A stretch of 64,000 nucleotides of DNA from the NCBI GenBank assembly GCA_001051155.2, contig JYIP02000004.1, positions 4,148,383 to 4,212,382 on the forward strand, in the 5' to 3' direction. Positions 21,714-32,478 of the stretch are shown piece after piece. Each line of letters begins with the position of its first letter. Positions within the stretch are counted from its first letter, which is position 1. Under the pieces are notes generated by a model. That model was not told the origin of the DNA. It worked only from the letters and a program-made list of their open reading frames with translations, and made no database searches. This DNA comes from Chrysoporthe austroafricana (taxonomy: Eukaryota > Ascomycota > Sordariomycetes > Diaporthales > Cryphonectriaceae). The position numbers were made by a program, and so were the translations under genes.

Positions 21714-23796
21714 ATGTCTTCAGGCAAGTCGGTGAGTATATGGTGTGGCGAGAATATAGTATAGTATAGGAAGTCTAACTAACAGCCTCTAGGACGGTGG
21801 ACCGTCGTTGACTCCTGACCAGGCGAACCAGTTCGCCGACAAGGTCGAGGATGCCACGCCCACCTTCCCACACGAGTCCAAGTACAATGGAGACTACATC
21901 ACCACCATGAACGGTAAGCAGGCCCATCGCCTGGAAGACCAGACCCATCACCACACCACACAGTGCTGACAACTGCCCAGGCGCCCCGGTCCTCAAGCCG
22001 GCCGCCAGCCAGCGCATCGGCAACCAGCTGCGGGCGACGACGCTCCTCCAGGACATCAACCTCCTGGAGCTGATCCAGCACCTGACGCACGAGCGCATCC
22101 CGGAGCGGCTCGTGCATGCGCGCGGCACGGGCGCGCACGGCTACTTCGAGGTGACGGACGACATCTCGGACGTGACGAGCGCGGCGTTCCTCAGCAAGGT
22201 CGGCAAGCGGACGCCGCTGTACGTGCGCTTCTCGACCGTCGCCGGCGAGCGCGGGTCCGCGGAGACGGTGCGCGACACGCGCGGCTTCGCCTTCAAGCTG
22301 CGCACCGAGGAGGGCATCCTCGACTGGCTGTTCCTGTCCACGCCCGTCTTCCCCATCCGCGACGGCGCCAAGTTCCCGTCCTTCACGCACGCCACCAAGC
22401 GGAACCCCAAGAGCGGCCTGCCCGACCACAGCATGTTCTGGGACTACTTCACCAACAACCAGGAGGCCATCCACTTCCTCATGTTCCTCTTCAGCGACCG
22501 CGCCACGCCCATCAACTTCCAGCACGCCGACTGCTTCAGCATCAACTCTTACAAGTTCACCAAGCCGGTACGGTTCCTGTTCTTATCCCATCCCATCCCA
22601 TCCCATCCCGTGAAGATCTCCTAGCCCGCAAGCCGGACTGACATACTAACCCGCGCGCAGGACGGCAAGTTCGTGTACGTCCGCGTCCACGTCAAGACGA
22701 ATCAGGGTGTCAAGAACTTCACCGCGGCGGAGGCGGCCACCGTCGCCGGCGAGGACCCGGACTTCCACACGCGCTCGCTCTTCGAGGAGCTCGGCGCCGG
22801 CGGCACGCCCTCGTGGGACGTATACGCGCAGATCATCGAGCCGGAGACGGCCGCGCACTACCCCATCAACATCTTCGACGCCACCAAGACGCTGCCCTAC
22901 AAGGACTTCCCGCTGCGCCGCTTCGGCCGCATCGTGCTGGAGCGCAATCCCGAGAACAACTTCGCCGAGGTCGAGCAGTCGGCCTTCAGCCCGACCAACA
23001 TCGTGCCCGGGTGGGCGCTGACGCCGGATCCAAGTATGCTCCCCCTCTTCTTCCTACTTCCTTTCTCTTCGTCCTCTCGTTTTTATTCTTTGCCTCCTTG
23101 CCTCCTTGCCTCCCTTATCCTGTCCCCATACCACTAACACACTGTCCAGTCCTCCAGACCCGCGCCCTCGCCTACGCCGACACCCAGCGCTACCGCCTGG
23201 GGACCAACTTCATCCAGCTGCCCATCAACCGGCCAGCCTACTCCTTCACGCCGCTGAACCGCGACGGGCAGGGCGCCGCGGGCGACAACCTGGGCGCGAC
23301 GCCCAACTACTACCCGAGCACCTTCTTCGCGTACGGCGCCGCGGCGCAGACCGCCGCCCCGGACGAGGAGCACTGGCTCGGCACCGTCGTCGACTACGAG
23401 TCGCCGCTGGCCGGCGCCGACTTCGCGCAGGCGACGGCCTTCTGGCGCGACGTGCTGGCGCGCGAGCCCGGCCAGCAGGACAACTTCGTCGGCAACGTCG
23501 CGGCGCACCTGCGCAGCGCCGTGCCGCGCGTCCGCGCCGACGTGTACGCGCTGTTCGGGCGCGTCGACGCCGACCTCGGGCGCAGGATCGAGCGCGCCAC
23601 GGAGATCCTCGTGACGGAGGCGATGGCGGCCGAGGACGGGCCCGCGAACGGCGCGGCGAACGGCGCCGCGGAGGTGACCAAGGGCACGGCGGCCATGAAG
23701 ATCGCGGATCTGCACAAGCAGAAGGACGAGGCGCACACGAACGGGCGCCACCACAACTTCGACCTGTTCGCGCACAAGAAGTGGACGCTGCACTAA
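21714..23796 (+). CDS. small-subunit catalase-like haem protein, altered distal pocket
   Basis: Five exons (21714-21731, 21793-21913, 21981-22567, 22661-23033, 23150-23796) give 581 residues. The introns are GT-AG, and the third carries a (CCCAT)n tract. The catalase fold is clear: ERIPERLVHARGTGAHG with the catalytic His92; VRFSTVAGERGSAETVRDTRGF; FPSF; PSWDVYAQ; ERNPENNFAEVEQSAF; and the proximal haem site RALAYADTQRYRLG with Arg371 and Tyr375. Canonical catalases decompose hydrogen peroxide. Here the distal Asn of the usual NNTP segment is replaced (Leu165-Ser166 before Thr-Pro), and the usual RHMNGY segment reads QHADCF. The size fits a clade-3 small-subunit enzyme with a short C-terminal extension. 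There is no signal peptide, and the C-terminus TLH is not a normal peroxisomal signal, so I expect a cytosolic location. Activity could be weak or redirected to peroxidation. Confidence 0.92.
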
Positions 23797-24710
23797 GCGT
23801 CGTTGTGGCGGGCGGCTCTGGTGGTGACAGGGGAGGGAGGGGTCGGCCTAGGACGTTGTCCCGAGGGGGATTTCCTATTAGTGCTCTGAAACGAAAGGGA
23901 GGCTGTATAGGCAGTAGTCTTTTTAATGCGCTAGATAGTCTCGCCCAAAGCAAATTGTAATAATACCAAGCGGAAGGAAGATCTCGCGTCGCCTGTTCAG
24001 TACGTGCTCGGCTCGGTCCACCGCTTGAGAGAGAGTGCGGTATGCCCACTGCGTTTAGCTCCTCCGAATAGATTTAATCTGTAGGATACTATCGTCTGAA
24101 CTAGGAGCCCTGGACATGTCTTGCTGTGGCCGGAAGTCGCGCGTCTCGAGGCCAGAAGGCAAGCTCATGATGGAAATTCCCAAGCGCCTTATTTCACCCA
24201 CGTCCTCGTCCCTAGCGTGCTCAGGACGCAGCAAGATCGAGGACCTCGTCCACACGCAGGGGACCGTGTCAACAGCCTTCAAATTCTCCTCTTCACGACA
24301 GCGAATACCTGCACATCGTCTTTTCCACGCTGAGAGCTGACAAGCAACACCATGCCTCAGCCTGCCGCCGTCTATTCGTAGCCGCTCGTCTGCTACCTAC
24401 ATTCCCCGACTCCAAACTTGTTTGGTATCATTGTTAAAAACCAGCCGCTGCCCATGACCAACGAACGCAAAAACAGCGCGCGGCGAATCGACAGACTTCA
24501 AATGGGGCAGTCCAGCACTCTGTGAACTTTCTCTTTCGATCCCCGTGTATCCGTCGCTAGTATATCGCCCGCGTTCACAAAAGAAAATAAATAACTCTGG
24601 TATCATAGTTCATCCCCGGCCGTCGGAGCACCCGAGCAGGTCGGGACCAGCAACCGCAAGAGGGGACAGCAGAGAGAGGCCAGCGCCCGCAGTGCAGTGC
24701 AGGCCCGCCC
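23797..24710. other. convergent intergenic between catalase-like and minus-strand gene
   Basis: This holds the two 3' flanks. AT content rises at 23930-24100 and 24400-24600, as expected for 3' UTRs. No supported gene. Confidence 0.5.
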
Positions 24711-26453
24711 TCACGGGCTATACCGCCTCGTCAGCCTCGACGGCACGCGGTCCCTGTGGCGGTCCTTATCCGAGCCGGAGCCGTTCCGCGGGCCCTTGAA
24801 GCCGGCGTGCCGCCCGGACCTGCCACTGCCCGAGGAGGGCCCGGGCCGGCCGTCGCGAGCGCGCCGGCGGCCCCTGAAGCAGAACCCGGCGAGGGCCGAG
24901 AACGGCCACGTGACGACGTACACGAGCAGGCGGCAGGGCACGGCGGCGGCGGTGAGCAGCCAGTCCGTGGCCCAGGCCAGGAGGGCGGAGAGCCCCCACT
25001 GCGGCCGGCGGCCGCCCTGCCTGGTGGTGGTGGCGGCGGCCGCGGCCAGGGAGATGGCGTCGCCGAGGCGGGTGTCGACGGCACCGAGGCGCGACTCGGT
25101 CTGGAGGGCGAGCACGGTGGCCTTCTTCTCGTAGCGGCGCATGGCGCGGTTCAGTGCGTCGAGCTCGGGCTGGATCGCGTTCCGCACCTCGCGGACGAGG
25201 GCCGCCTCGTGCTTGCCGGCGGCCGGCCCCCCGCCGCCGCCGTTCTGCTGCGCCGCCGCACCACCACCCGAGGGCGTGCTGGCGGCGGAGGCGGCCTCCT
25301 CGGCACGGAGCTCGAGCTGGGCCAGGCGGGCCTGCACATCCTCGAGCTGCCGGGCGGCAGCAGGGCGGGGGGCGGGGGCGGACTGCTGCACGATGCGCTG
25401 CAGGTGGAGGGTGCGGGCCTGGAGGAGCTTCAGGGCGTGGGCGATGGGGCGCAGCTCGGCGGCGAGGAGGAAGACGGTGATGTTGAAGTCGGTCATGAGG
25501 CCCTCGGACGGGCGGCTCAGCTGGGCGCGGACGGCGTGGAGGAGGTAGGCGCCGAGGGCGGGGCTCAGGAAGCACGAGACCAGGGCGAGGACCTCGTGGA
25601 CGTAGAGCTCGTTGACCGCCGCCTCCTGGGCGCGGGTCCGGTTCGCCCTGTTGTCCGCCACTGGGGTCTTCTCCTCGCGGCGCTCCTCGCGGCGCTCCTC
25701 GCGGCGCTCCGGCCCCGCCCGGCCCCCGTGCCCGTCCTCCTCGCCGTCCTGGGAGGTCTCCTCGGTCTCCTCGGGGACCTCGTCGAGCGTCATGACGGAC
25801 GAGGTCATCCGCGCGTGCGCCGCCTCGCCCTCGCCCTCGTCGTCCTCCTCCTCGATGGCCTGCTCAAGCCCGACCTCCTGCTTGATGCGGACCTCCTGGG
25901 CCTCGTGGTACCACCGCCAGGGCTGGGTGACCGTGTAGCGCAGGAAGACGAAGACGAGCCCGAGGAGCATGACGTCGGTGATGAAGGAGCTGCCGCCCTC
26001 GAAGAAGACGCCGACGAGGGCGGGCAGCAGGGCGAAGGCGAGGGGCAGGGTCGAGAGGAGCCCGGCGTCCTGGGCCGCCGCCTCGGGGCCGTGCCGCGCG
26101 GCGCTCGGGTTCAGGATCTCCTGGGTGCCGTCGCGGAAGGAGCGGCGGGCCTCGGCCAGGCTGAAGTCGGAGAGGGTCGAGCTGCGCCGGCGCATGCCCG
26201 GGGCGGGGCCGTCTGTGATGTCGGGCGCGGGGAGGACGGCCATGGCGGACGGCCGGCGGCGCGGCAGAGGGCCGTCGTCCATCGTCACGGCGCGCCGCAG
26301 CAGGTGGCCGGGCGGGGCCGAAGCGGAGGCGGCGGCGGAGGCGGAGGGGAGGGCGTAGGAGGTGGTGGTGGCGCGGGGGGAGGTCGAGGGCGGCGGAGGG
26401 GACAGGCGCGGCGCCGGCGCGTCGTGGTCCCTGTCTGACGTTATGCTCGCCAT
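24711..26453 (-). CDS. predicted membrane protein with coiled coil, unknown function
   Basis: A single exon gives 580 residues. I do not recognise a named family. The N-terminal ~125 residues are Ser/Pro/Ala-rich and probably disordered, with RRRPSAM and RRRSSTL motifs that suit basophilic kinases. A hydrophobic pair follows at about 130-175 (LPLAFALLPALVGVFFEGG, VMLLGLVFVFLRY). Then comes an acidic stretch with an unusual EERREERREER repeat. Another hydrophobic region lies near 290-315 (EVLALVSCFLSPALGAYLLH), then a long Ala/Glu/Gln-rich coiled coil (about 345-450), and a last membrane-like region (LLAWATDWLLTAAAV to WPFSALAGFCF) followed by a basic tail. An endomembrane location is inferred. 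The opposite strand is open over the same length because of GC bias, but its translation is repetitive Gly/Ala/Arg without domains. Confidence 0.78.
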   Translation of the reverse strand: MASITSDRDHDAPAPRLSPPPPSTSPRATTTSYALPSASAAASASAPPGHLLRRAVTMDDGPLPRRRPSAMAVLPAPDITDGPAPGMRRRSSTLSDFSLAEARRSFRDGTQEILNPSAARHGPEAAAQDAGLLSTLPLAFALLPALVGVFFEGGSSFITDVMLLGLVFVFLRYTVTQPWRWYHEAQEVRIKQEVGLEQAIEEEDDEGEGEAAHARMTSSVMTLDEVPEETEETSQDGEEDGHGGRAGPERREERREERREEKTPVADNRANRTRAQEAAVNELYVHEVLALVSCFLSPALGAYLLHAVRAQLSRPSEGLMTDFNITVFLLAAELRPIAHALKLLQARTLHLQRIVQQSAPAPRPAAARQLEDVQARLAQLELRAEEAASAASTPSGGGAAAQQNGGGGGPAAGKHEAALVREVRNAIQPELDALNRAMRRYEKKATVLALQTESRLGAVDTRLGDAISLAAAAATTTRQGGRRPQWGLSALLAWATDWLLTAAAVPCRLLVYVVTWPFSALAGFCFRGRRRARDGRPGPSSGSGRSGRHAGFKGPRNGSGSDKDRHRDRVPSRLTRRYSP

Positions 26454-29278
26454 GTCGGATGCGCAGCGGGGGGCATCTGAGTCTCGTGCACGGCGGGGCT
26501 CGCAGGGTGCCTGGTTCTAGGCGGGCATCGGACGGTGGGCGGAAGTGAGGAAGGACATGGAGGTCGCATAGGAGGAGATGGAGAGGGAGGAAGGGAGAGG
26601 AAGAGGAAGAGGAGAGGAGAGGAGAGAGAGCGGCAGGCGAGGTCGGCGTGGGTGAGGAGAGACTGGGACGAGAATGACGAGAACAAGGATCGAGTGCGAG
26701 GCAACTAGCTGGGCGAGCTGGGCCCCTGCCGCCCTTGCCAGCCAGCCAGCCAGTCCACCCGCCAGTCAGCCCAGCGCTGAGTGAGTACGTACTGGGACGC
26801 CGATGACGCCCAACACGGCAGTTTGCCTGCTGCCAGTAACCAAGTACGGCACCGCGCTGCACGCGCCATACTATGTCCTGCGTAGTGCACGCCAGCCGTG
26901 GACCCGGTTCTGATGGAGAAAAAAAGAAAAAAAAAAAAAGCTGGGGTCGAGCTGCTGCTGCTGCGTTGTACACGCATGCATGCATGCATGCAGATGCAGG
27001 AGAAGGAGAGCGCGTCGTACCATCAACCATCACCACCCAGTAGCTACTCAGTAGCTCCGTGGGCTCTTGTGGGCTCCGTGGCCATTCGACCCGCGCCGTC
27101 CAGCCAGAAGGCCAGACAAGAGCCCGGCTTGTCCTCTGCATTAGCACGACCAGCTTTTCTTTCTCGTCGAGACAGACGTGTGGACCTCGTCGTGCTGCTC
27201 TTGCTCGTGTGGTGCGTGCTACTACTGCAGGCGCCGGTCAGGGCCAGGCCGCCATCACCACCACCACCAGGTCCTGGTCTCAGCGTGGTCTGGCCTGGCG
27301 TGACTTTGCGATGGCCTCGGACCGCGACTGTGACGTGACCTCGACGTGACCTCGACGTGACCTCGACCAGACGTGAGGAAGGACGTGTGGAGAGAGGAGT
27401 GCTCAGTGGTGCTCGGTACCAGAGCTCATCCGTATTCCGGATGGCGCCGGTTTAGCTAGAGCCAGCACGGTAGGCAGGCCCCGCCGGGGGTGGGAGTGGA
27501 GCTGGCGGCTGTGAGGACCCAGCAGGGACTTAGCAGGCGTGTGAAGGTTCAGGCCATCATCATCGTCCCATCGAGCATTGAATCCTAACAAGTGGACTCC
27601 CGACAGCTTCGGAGATTCTGTAGGTGCGTCGAGTGCCGATGACATACGAGGCTAAGACATGGATGGGGCTGCTCGATAGGCATCGACAGGGGCTCGACTT
27701 GCGGCGCTACTGGGTACTGGCGTGTTTGCTGGGGTGTTGGCTGGGGCGCTGGGGGTACTGGGGGCTATATCCGCAGGGGGGGGGGCCATGATTGCTACCA
27801 CGTTCCCGCATGGATTGGTTTTTCTTTTTCTCTTCTCTTGTTTCCTTTTCCTTCCTTCTTCCCAGGGGGCTGCACATAGCACACACTACTATTACTATGG
27901 TTTGTTTGTGGTCATAGTAATGTCGTATCCTGCCCGCGGGTGAGAAAAATCCTCCAGGCAGAAGAGGCGCACGGCGTCACACGGCGTCACACGGGCGTCG
28001 AGACAGGAATTACACCGTTTACTTCTTTTTTCTTGTTGGGGGGGGGGGCGAGGGGCGATGGGCGATGGGGAGGGTCAGCCCCCCTACTCAACAGCACTGC
28101 GTAGGGTAAGCCTCACACCGCAGCCCTGCCTGCAGGGTCCAAAAGGCTAAGCAGGTCACCTGGGGCTGTCGGGGCTGGGGGCCACCTCCCGAGGCTCTCT
28201 CTTCCTCGGCGCCGCCTGCTGCTTACAGTGCTTACAGACAGCGCCGAGACCCTGCAGGATGCTGTACTGAGCATGAGCAGCAAGGCTGCCAGGACGACAG
28301 CGGCCACCCCTGACGGCGCCGTGCTCAGTCCGTCCGTATAGAGTAAGATGGCAGACGAGATACGGTCGGCGACGCCAGCCGACCCTTGCGCGGCTATACT
28401 GGTTATATACCCACCGCAGATGGGCTGCCAAGAGACTTTTGCTTTTCTTCTTCTTTTTTCCTTCCTTCCCAGCGAGCCGGGCCAGGGATGTGTGTCACCG
28501 CAGTCCTTGGAACATGGACTCGCCGGTGCTCAGCTCGCTCGCCGGCGCCGTCGGGGGGAAAAGGAGGGAAAAGGGAAAAGGAAATTTGCGGACCCCATAT
28601 CGGACACGCACGCACGCACACACACACATATACGTACATATATAGATACAAATACAAATACATGTATATATACGTATATATATCTATCTATCTACCCATC
28701 TGTGTATGGGTGCGTGTGACCTCGCGGCTCTGTCTTGCCTCCCCCCCTCGTCCCTCCCTCTCAGCCGGCGAAGATCGTCGACGTGCTCTATGCGGTTCAC
28801 TCACCTGACACCAAGCCGACCTCACCTCATCGACACACACGAAACCCGTTCGCTCCACACACAACTCCTGTCTGTGTGCCGCGGCCCGTGATTTGTAAGT
28901 GTCGGCAGCCCAGCCAGCCGGCCAGCGAGCGAGCGAGCGAGCCAGTCCAGAGCCAGTCCAGTCGCCTCACACGGTCGCACGGGCGCGAGCACGAGCACGA
29001 CCACCAACACCACCTTTACCTCCTGACCGCAGAGCCCGGGGGGACTTGTGTGTGTGCCCGACTGAACGAACGAACAAGAACCCGACGACAAACACACACA
29101 CACACACACACATCCATACCGACCTGTTATGCGCTGCAGCCAGTGAGAGCGAGACAGCACGACATACACACGAGACGAAACCGAGAGAGAAAAACCAAAA
29201 AAGAAAAAAAAAAAAAAAAAAAGGAGGGAAGGGGGGGGAGGAGGGGGGGACCCGGGGGGGGGCAGGGGGGGGGGGGGG
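26454..29278. other. 2.8 kb intergenic, many simple repeats
   Basis: This contains the promoter of the minus-strand gene (a purine-rich run at 26570-26640), poly-A/T runs near 26930, TGCATGCA words near 26976-26992, a G run at 28038-28047, CA and TATA-type dinucleotide tracts at 28610-28700, and an AC tract at 29090-29112. G homopolymers begin at about 29230 just before the gap. I see no exon I would defend. Confidence 0.45.
27332..27364. repeat. 11-bp tandem repeat, 3 copies, each with a CRE-like core
   Basis: GACGTGACCTC is repeated three times without interruption (27332, 27343, 27354). The first copy is preceded by T, so it begins with TGACGT. The array lies about 880 bp upstream of the minus-strand gene that starts at 26453. 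A binding array for a bZIP factor is an inference. Confidence 0.8.
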
Positions 29279-29399
29279 CGCGGGGGGCCTGGGGATGGGG
29301 ACGGGGAGGAGGTGGAGGTGGTTGTGGTGGAGGAGGACGCTCGTGGTGGTGGCGGCGGAGGAGGAGGAGAACGAGGATCCCGCGTGAGNAAAAAAAAAG

Positions 29400-29456
<57 letters not shown>

Positions 29457-29979
29457 AGGAAAGCAGGGAAAGAAAGAGAGCACCCGGCGACAGGCACGAC
29501 AGGGTGTGTGTGTCATGGTGGTGGGATCGGGCGACGACTGCTGGCCTCTGATCTGCAGCAGCAGCGCCCGCGCCGCTGGAGAGGGCGGATACGACGCTGC
29601 GGCGAACAACAGCAGCACTAGCAGCAGCAGCAGCCTGACCCTGAACAGCAGCCTCAGCAGCAGCCTCAGCAGCAGCCTCAGCAGCACCCTGTGCCTGGGC
29701 CTGGGCCTGGATCTGGACCTGCATTCGCACCCGCACCACCTACAGATCCCGCACCCGCACCCGCATAACCCGCTAGCACTGCAGGCGATAGCGCCGTCGT
29801 CATCGCCGCGGTGGTGTGCTGCAATCTCGCCGCAGCCTTCTGCTCTAAGCGCGACGCATAACGCTCATCTCACGCGGGATCCTCGTTCTCCTCCTCCTCC
29901 GCCGCCACCACCACGGGCGTCCTCCTCCACCACCACCACCTCCACCTCCTCCCCGTCCCCATCGCCAGGCCCGCCGCGC
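29279..29979. repeat. inverted duplication beside an assembly gap (N at 29389)
   Basis: About 110 bp ending at 29388, next to the single N, is the near-perfect reverse complement of 29869-29979. For example, ACGAGGATCCCGCGTGAG on one side faces CTCACGCGGGATCCTCGT on the other, with only a few mismatches. The N sits inside a long G run/A run tract: G runs at about 29230-29280 and over 50 A at 29400-29454. Inverted flanks plus homopolymers around an N suggest a fold-back or mis-joined contig end rather than biology. Coding exons near here cannot be trusted. Confidence 0.85.
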
Positions 29980-30425
29980 CCACGCCCACGCCCACGCCCA
30001 CGCCCTGCTGCAGGGGCCCATCCCAAGTGCCGGAAGCACGCCCAGAAACGTGGTTGCCCCTGCTCATCAATTTCCTGCTGCTGCGCCCGGTCCTGGCCTG
30101 CTGCTGCTGCTCCTCCTTCGTCGCTGTCGTCCTCGTCCTCCTCCCGCGCGACCCCACCGCAAAACTCAGCAGTCCTCCTGCTCCTCCTCCTTCGTGACCC
30201 GCCGCGGCGACCACGACGACCACGACGACAGCCACGGCGACAGATCCTGCTACGCCCTCGCTGCCGTCACAACCACCACCACCACCACCACCACCACCAC
30301 CACCCCCGTCGTCACCCGCACGCCCGCCTGCACCTGCAGCTGCACCTGCAGCTGGCGCGCCTGGCCGCGAGGAGCCGCCGTCCCCGAAGAGGCACCGAGG
30401 CCGTCCCGCCGGCGGCTGCTGCTAG

Positions 30426-32478
30426 CTCGCGCTCATTACGACGGCGTCCCACGCTGCGCCCGGCGCTGATCGACCAGCTGCACTCGCCCCCCTGACCCCT
30501 CCCGCTGCCGCCGACCGCGCTGCGCACGTCGATGTCGACGGCGACGTCTCCTCCCGACATCCTCCTCCTGAGGACCCCCCGCAGCCACAGCAGCAGCAGC
30601 AGCACCACCACCACCACCACCACCACCACCACCACCACCACTACCACCGCACCACCCCTGGCACGCCAGCCGGGCCACCACCACTGCTACCACTGCCACC
30701 ACCACCACCACTACCAGCCCCTGGCCCTGGGCCTGGCCCTAGGCCCGACAAGCCTCTGCCAGAGCTGCCCCTGACGCCGCCCCGACAACAACAACCTCCT
30801 CCTCACCAACCTCCTCACCCTCACCCTCACTCTCCACCTCCACCCCATCGCGAACAACAGCAGCCACAGCCACAGCCACAGCAACAGCAACAGCAGCAAC
30901 AACAGCAACAGCAAACCCCCCACCACCACCAGCGCCACGCCCGCTTCCCCAGCCAGGGCTCCTACCTGGAGGAGCTGCAGCAGCACTCGCCCTTCCGCGC
31001 CCGCGGCGACTCTACCGCCAGCAGCCACCGCCACCACCGGTCCTTCTCCGCCTCCCGCCTCTGGAACCCGGCCAACTCGACCCGGAGCTTCCTCCTGCGC
31101 TCGCCCCCCCGACCGCCCCCGCGGCCCCCGAGCCCCGCCACGCCCCCCGCCGTTCCCATCCCGCATCTGACCCTCGACGTCTCCTCCGTCAACCTCGCCG
31201 GCGTCTTCGCCCCCGCCGGAGACACTCCGCTGCTCTCGCCCTCAGAACAACAGCAGCAGCAGCGGCCCAAGGGCTCCCGGACGAGCCTGCAGATCGACCA
31301 GGCCGGCAGGGACAGCGTCAGCCTGCCCCGGTCCGTGCGCCAGTCCTTCGACGAGATCCGCAGCCGGAGTCGGAGCACCCTCGCGCCCTCCCCCAACACC
31401 GACCGCAGCGCCGAGGCCGGCCCGTCGACCGCGCGACCCCCCACCGCCGCCGCCGCCCAGCTCGCCGAAGAACCAGGCCGAGGCGCAGGCGGCCAGGCCA
31501 CCACCGCCGGGCACCGCCCCGAGACCAGCAGCGGCCGGCCGTTCCGCAAGGGCAGGCGCGCGAGCACGAGCAGGAGCAAGGACAAGGGCAAGGGCAAGGC
31601 AGTCATGGCACCCGAGAAGGAGACCGAGCAGCAGCAGCAGCAGCAGCAGCAGGCGCAGCAGGCGCAGCAGGCCGGGGCGTCGTTCGACCGCGACCTCGAG
31701 CAGGGGCCGGAGCCCCACCGGCGGGACTCGCTCGGGTCGCTGGACGACGACGGCATAGGCTCCGCCGCCTCGTCCAGCGACTCGTCCATCATGGGCGACC
31801 CGGACGCGCCGGCCGACGACGAGGAGTGGGGGCCCCAGCACCCGTGCTTCCCGCACCTCAACCCGCACGTCCCCGTCGACTCGCCCGAGTACGCCAACAC
31901 GCGCATCATCCGCATCAAGCGCGACTGGCTGCTCCAGGGCGACCTGGCGCCGACCTTCTCCAACATGTACCCGGAGATCCTCGACCCGGCCGGCCTGCCC
32001 GAGGCCGAGTTCCGCCGCGTCATCGAGAAGCTCAACGCCGAGCTCGTCGCCGCCTTCGACCCCTACAGCCCCCGCAACGTCCTCGACGGCCTCCTGGGCC
32101 TCCTGACCGGCTGGCTGTGGGACGACCTCGGCCTCACGCACGCGAAGGCCCGCCTGGCCCGCCTCGAGCGCTGGATCGAGCGCTGGAACCAGGAGATGGA
32201 GAAGACCGCCGGCGGCGACGACATCGCCATCCCGCCCAAGATCATGCCCCTGCGGCAGACGGCCTACATGACGGTGAGTCCCCGGCAACTGATGGTGGTG
32301 GTAGTGGTGGTAGTGGTGGTAGTGGTGGTAGTGAAGCGCATAGCTGACATCCCGAAAGCTCGACATCCAGATCTTCGCCCCCCAGATCCAGCCGGCCCAG
32401 AGCACGACGAGGGGCGAGTCGAGGGGCGACGAGCCCGACCTGCCCGCGGAGCCGCCCGCCGTGGCGACGGCGAGCTGA
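30426..32478 (+). CDS. ERF4: Erf4/Golgin-A7 family protein (Ras palmitoyltransferase accessory subunit), 5' end unresolved
   Basis: The open exon 30426-32273 plus exon 32359-32478 give at least 655 residues. The intron GTGAGT..AAG has a GCTGAC branch site and carries a (TGGTGGTAG)n tract. The family domain occupies the C-terminal third: TRIIRIKRDWLLQGDLAPTF, then NMYPEILDPAGLPEAEF, RVIEKLNAELVAAFDPYS, NVLDGLLGLLTGWLWDDLGL and LRQTAYMT joined to LDIQIFAP. In yeast Erf4 stabilises the DHHC enzyme Erf2, which palmitoylates Ras at the ER and Golgi. Before the domain is a long low-complexity region with His, Gln and Pro runs, as fungal orthologues commonly have. No in-frame ATG occurs until 31605. 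The frame opens just after a TAG at 30423-30425 that could also be an intron acceptor, so a 5' exon probably lies in the tract next to the gap; ATG 29515 in another frame is one candidate. Domain secure, start not. Confidence 0.8.

Noticed and set aside
24756..26438. 560-codon plus-strand frame opposite the minus-strand membrane protein
   Set aside because: Antisense shadow: repetitive Gly/Ala/Arg, no hydrophobic segments with charge pattern, no domain, while the minus frame has ordered features.
29220..29290. G-run tract as a G-quadruplex regulatory element
   Set aside because: It abuts an N and an inverted artefactual copy, so the homopolymers themselves are doubtful.
28735..30495. 586-codon plus-strand frame through the gap region
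   Set aside because: Runs through the N and its homopolymers; much of it is poly-Lys, poly-Gly or poly-Ser from simple sequence. Only a short part near 29515-30100 might be an Erf4 5' exon.
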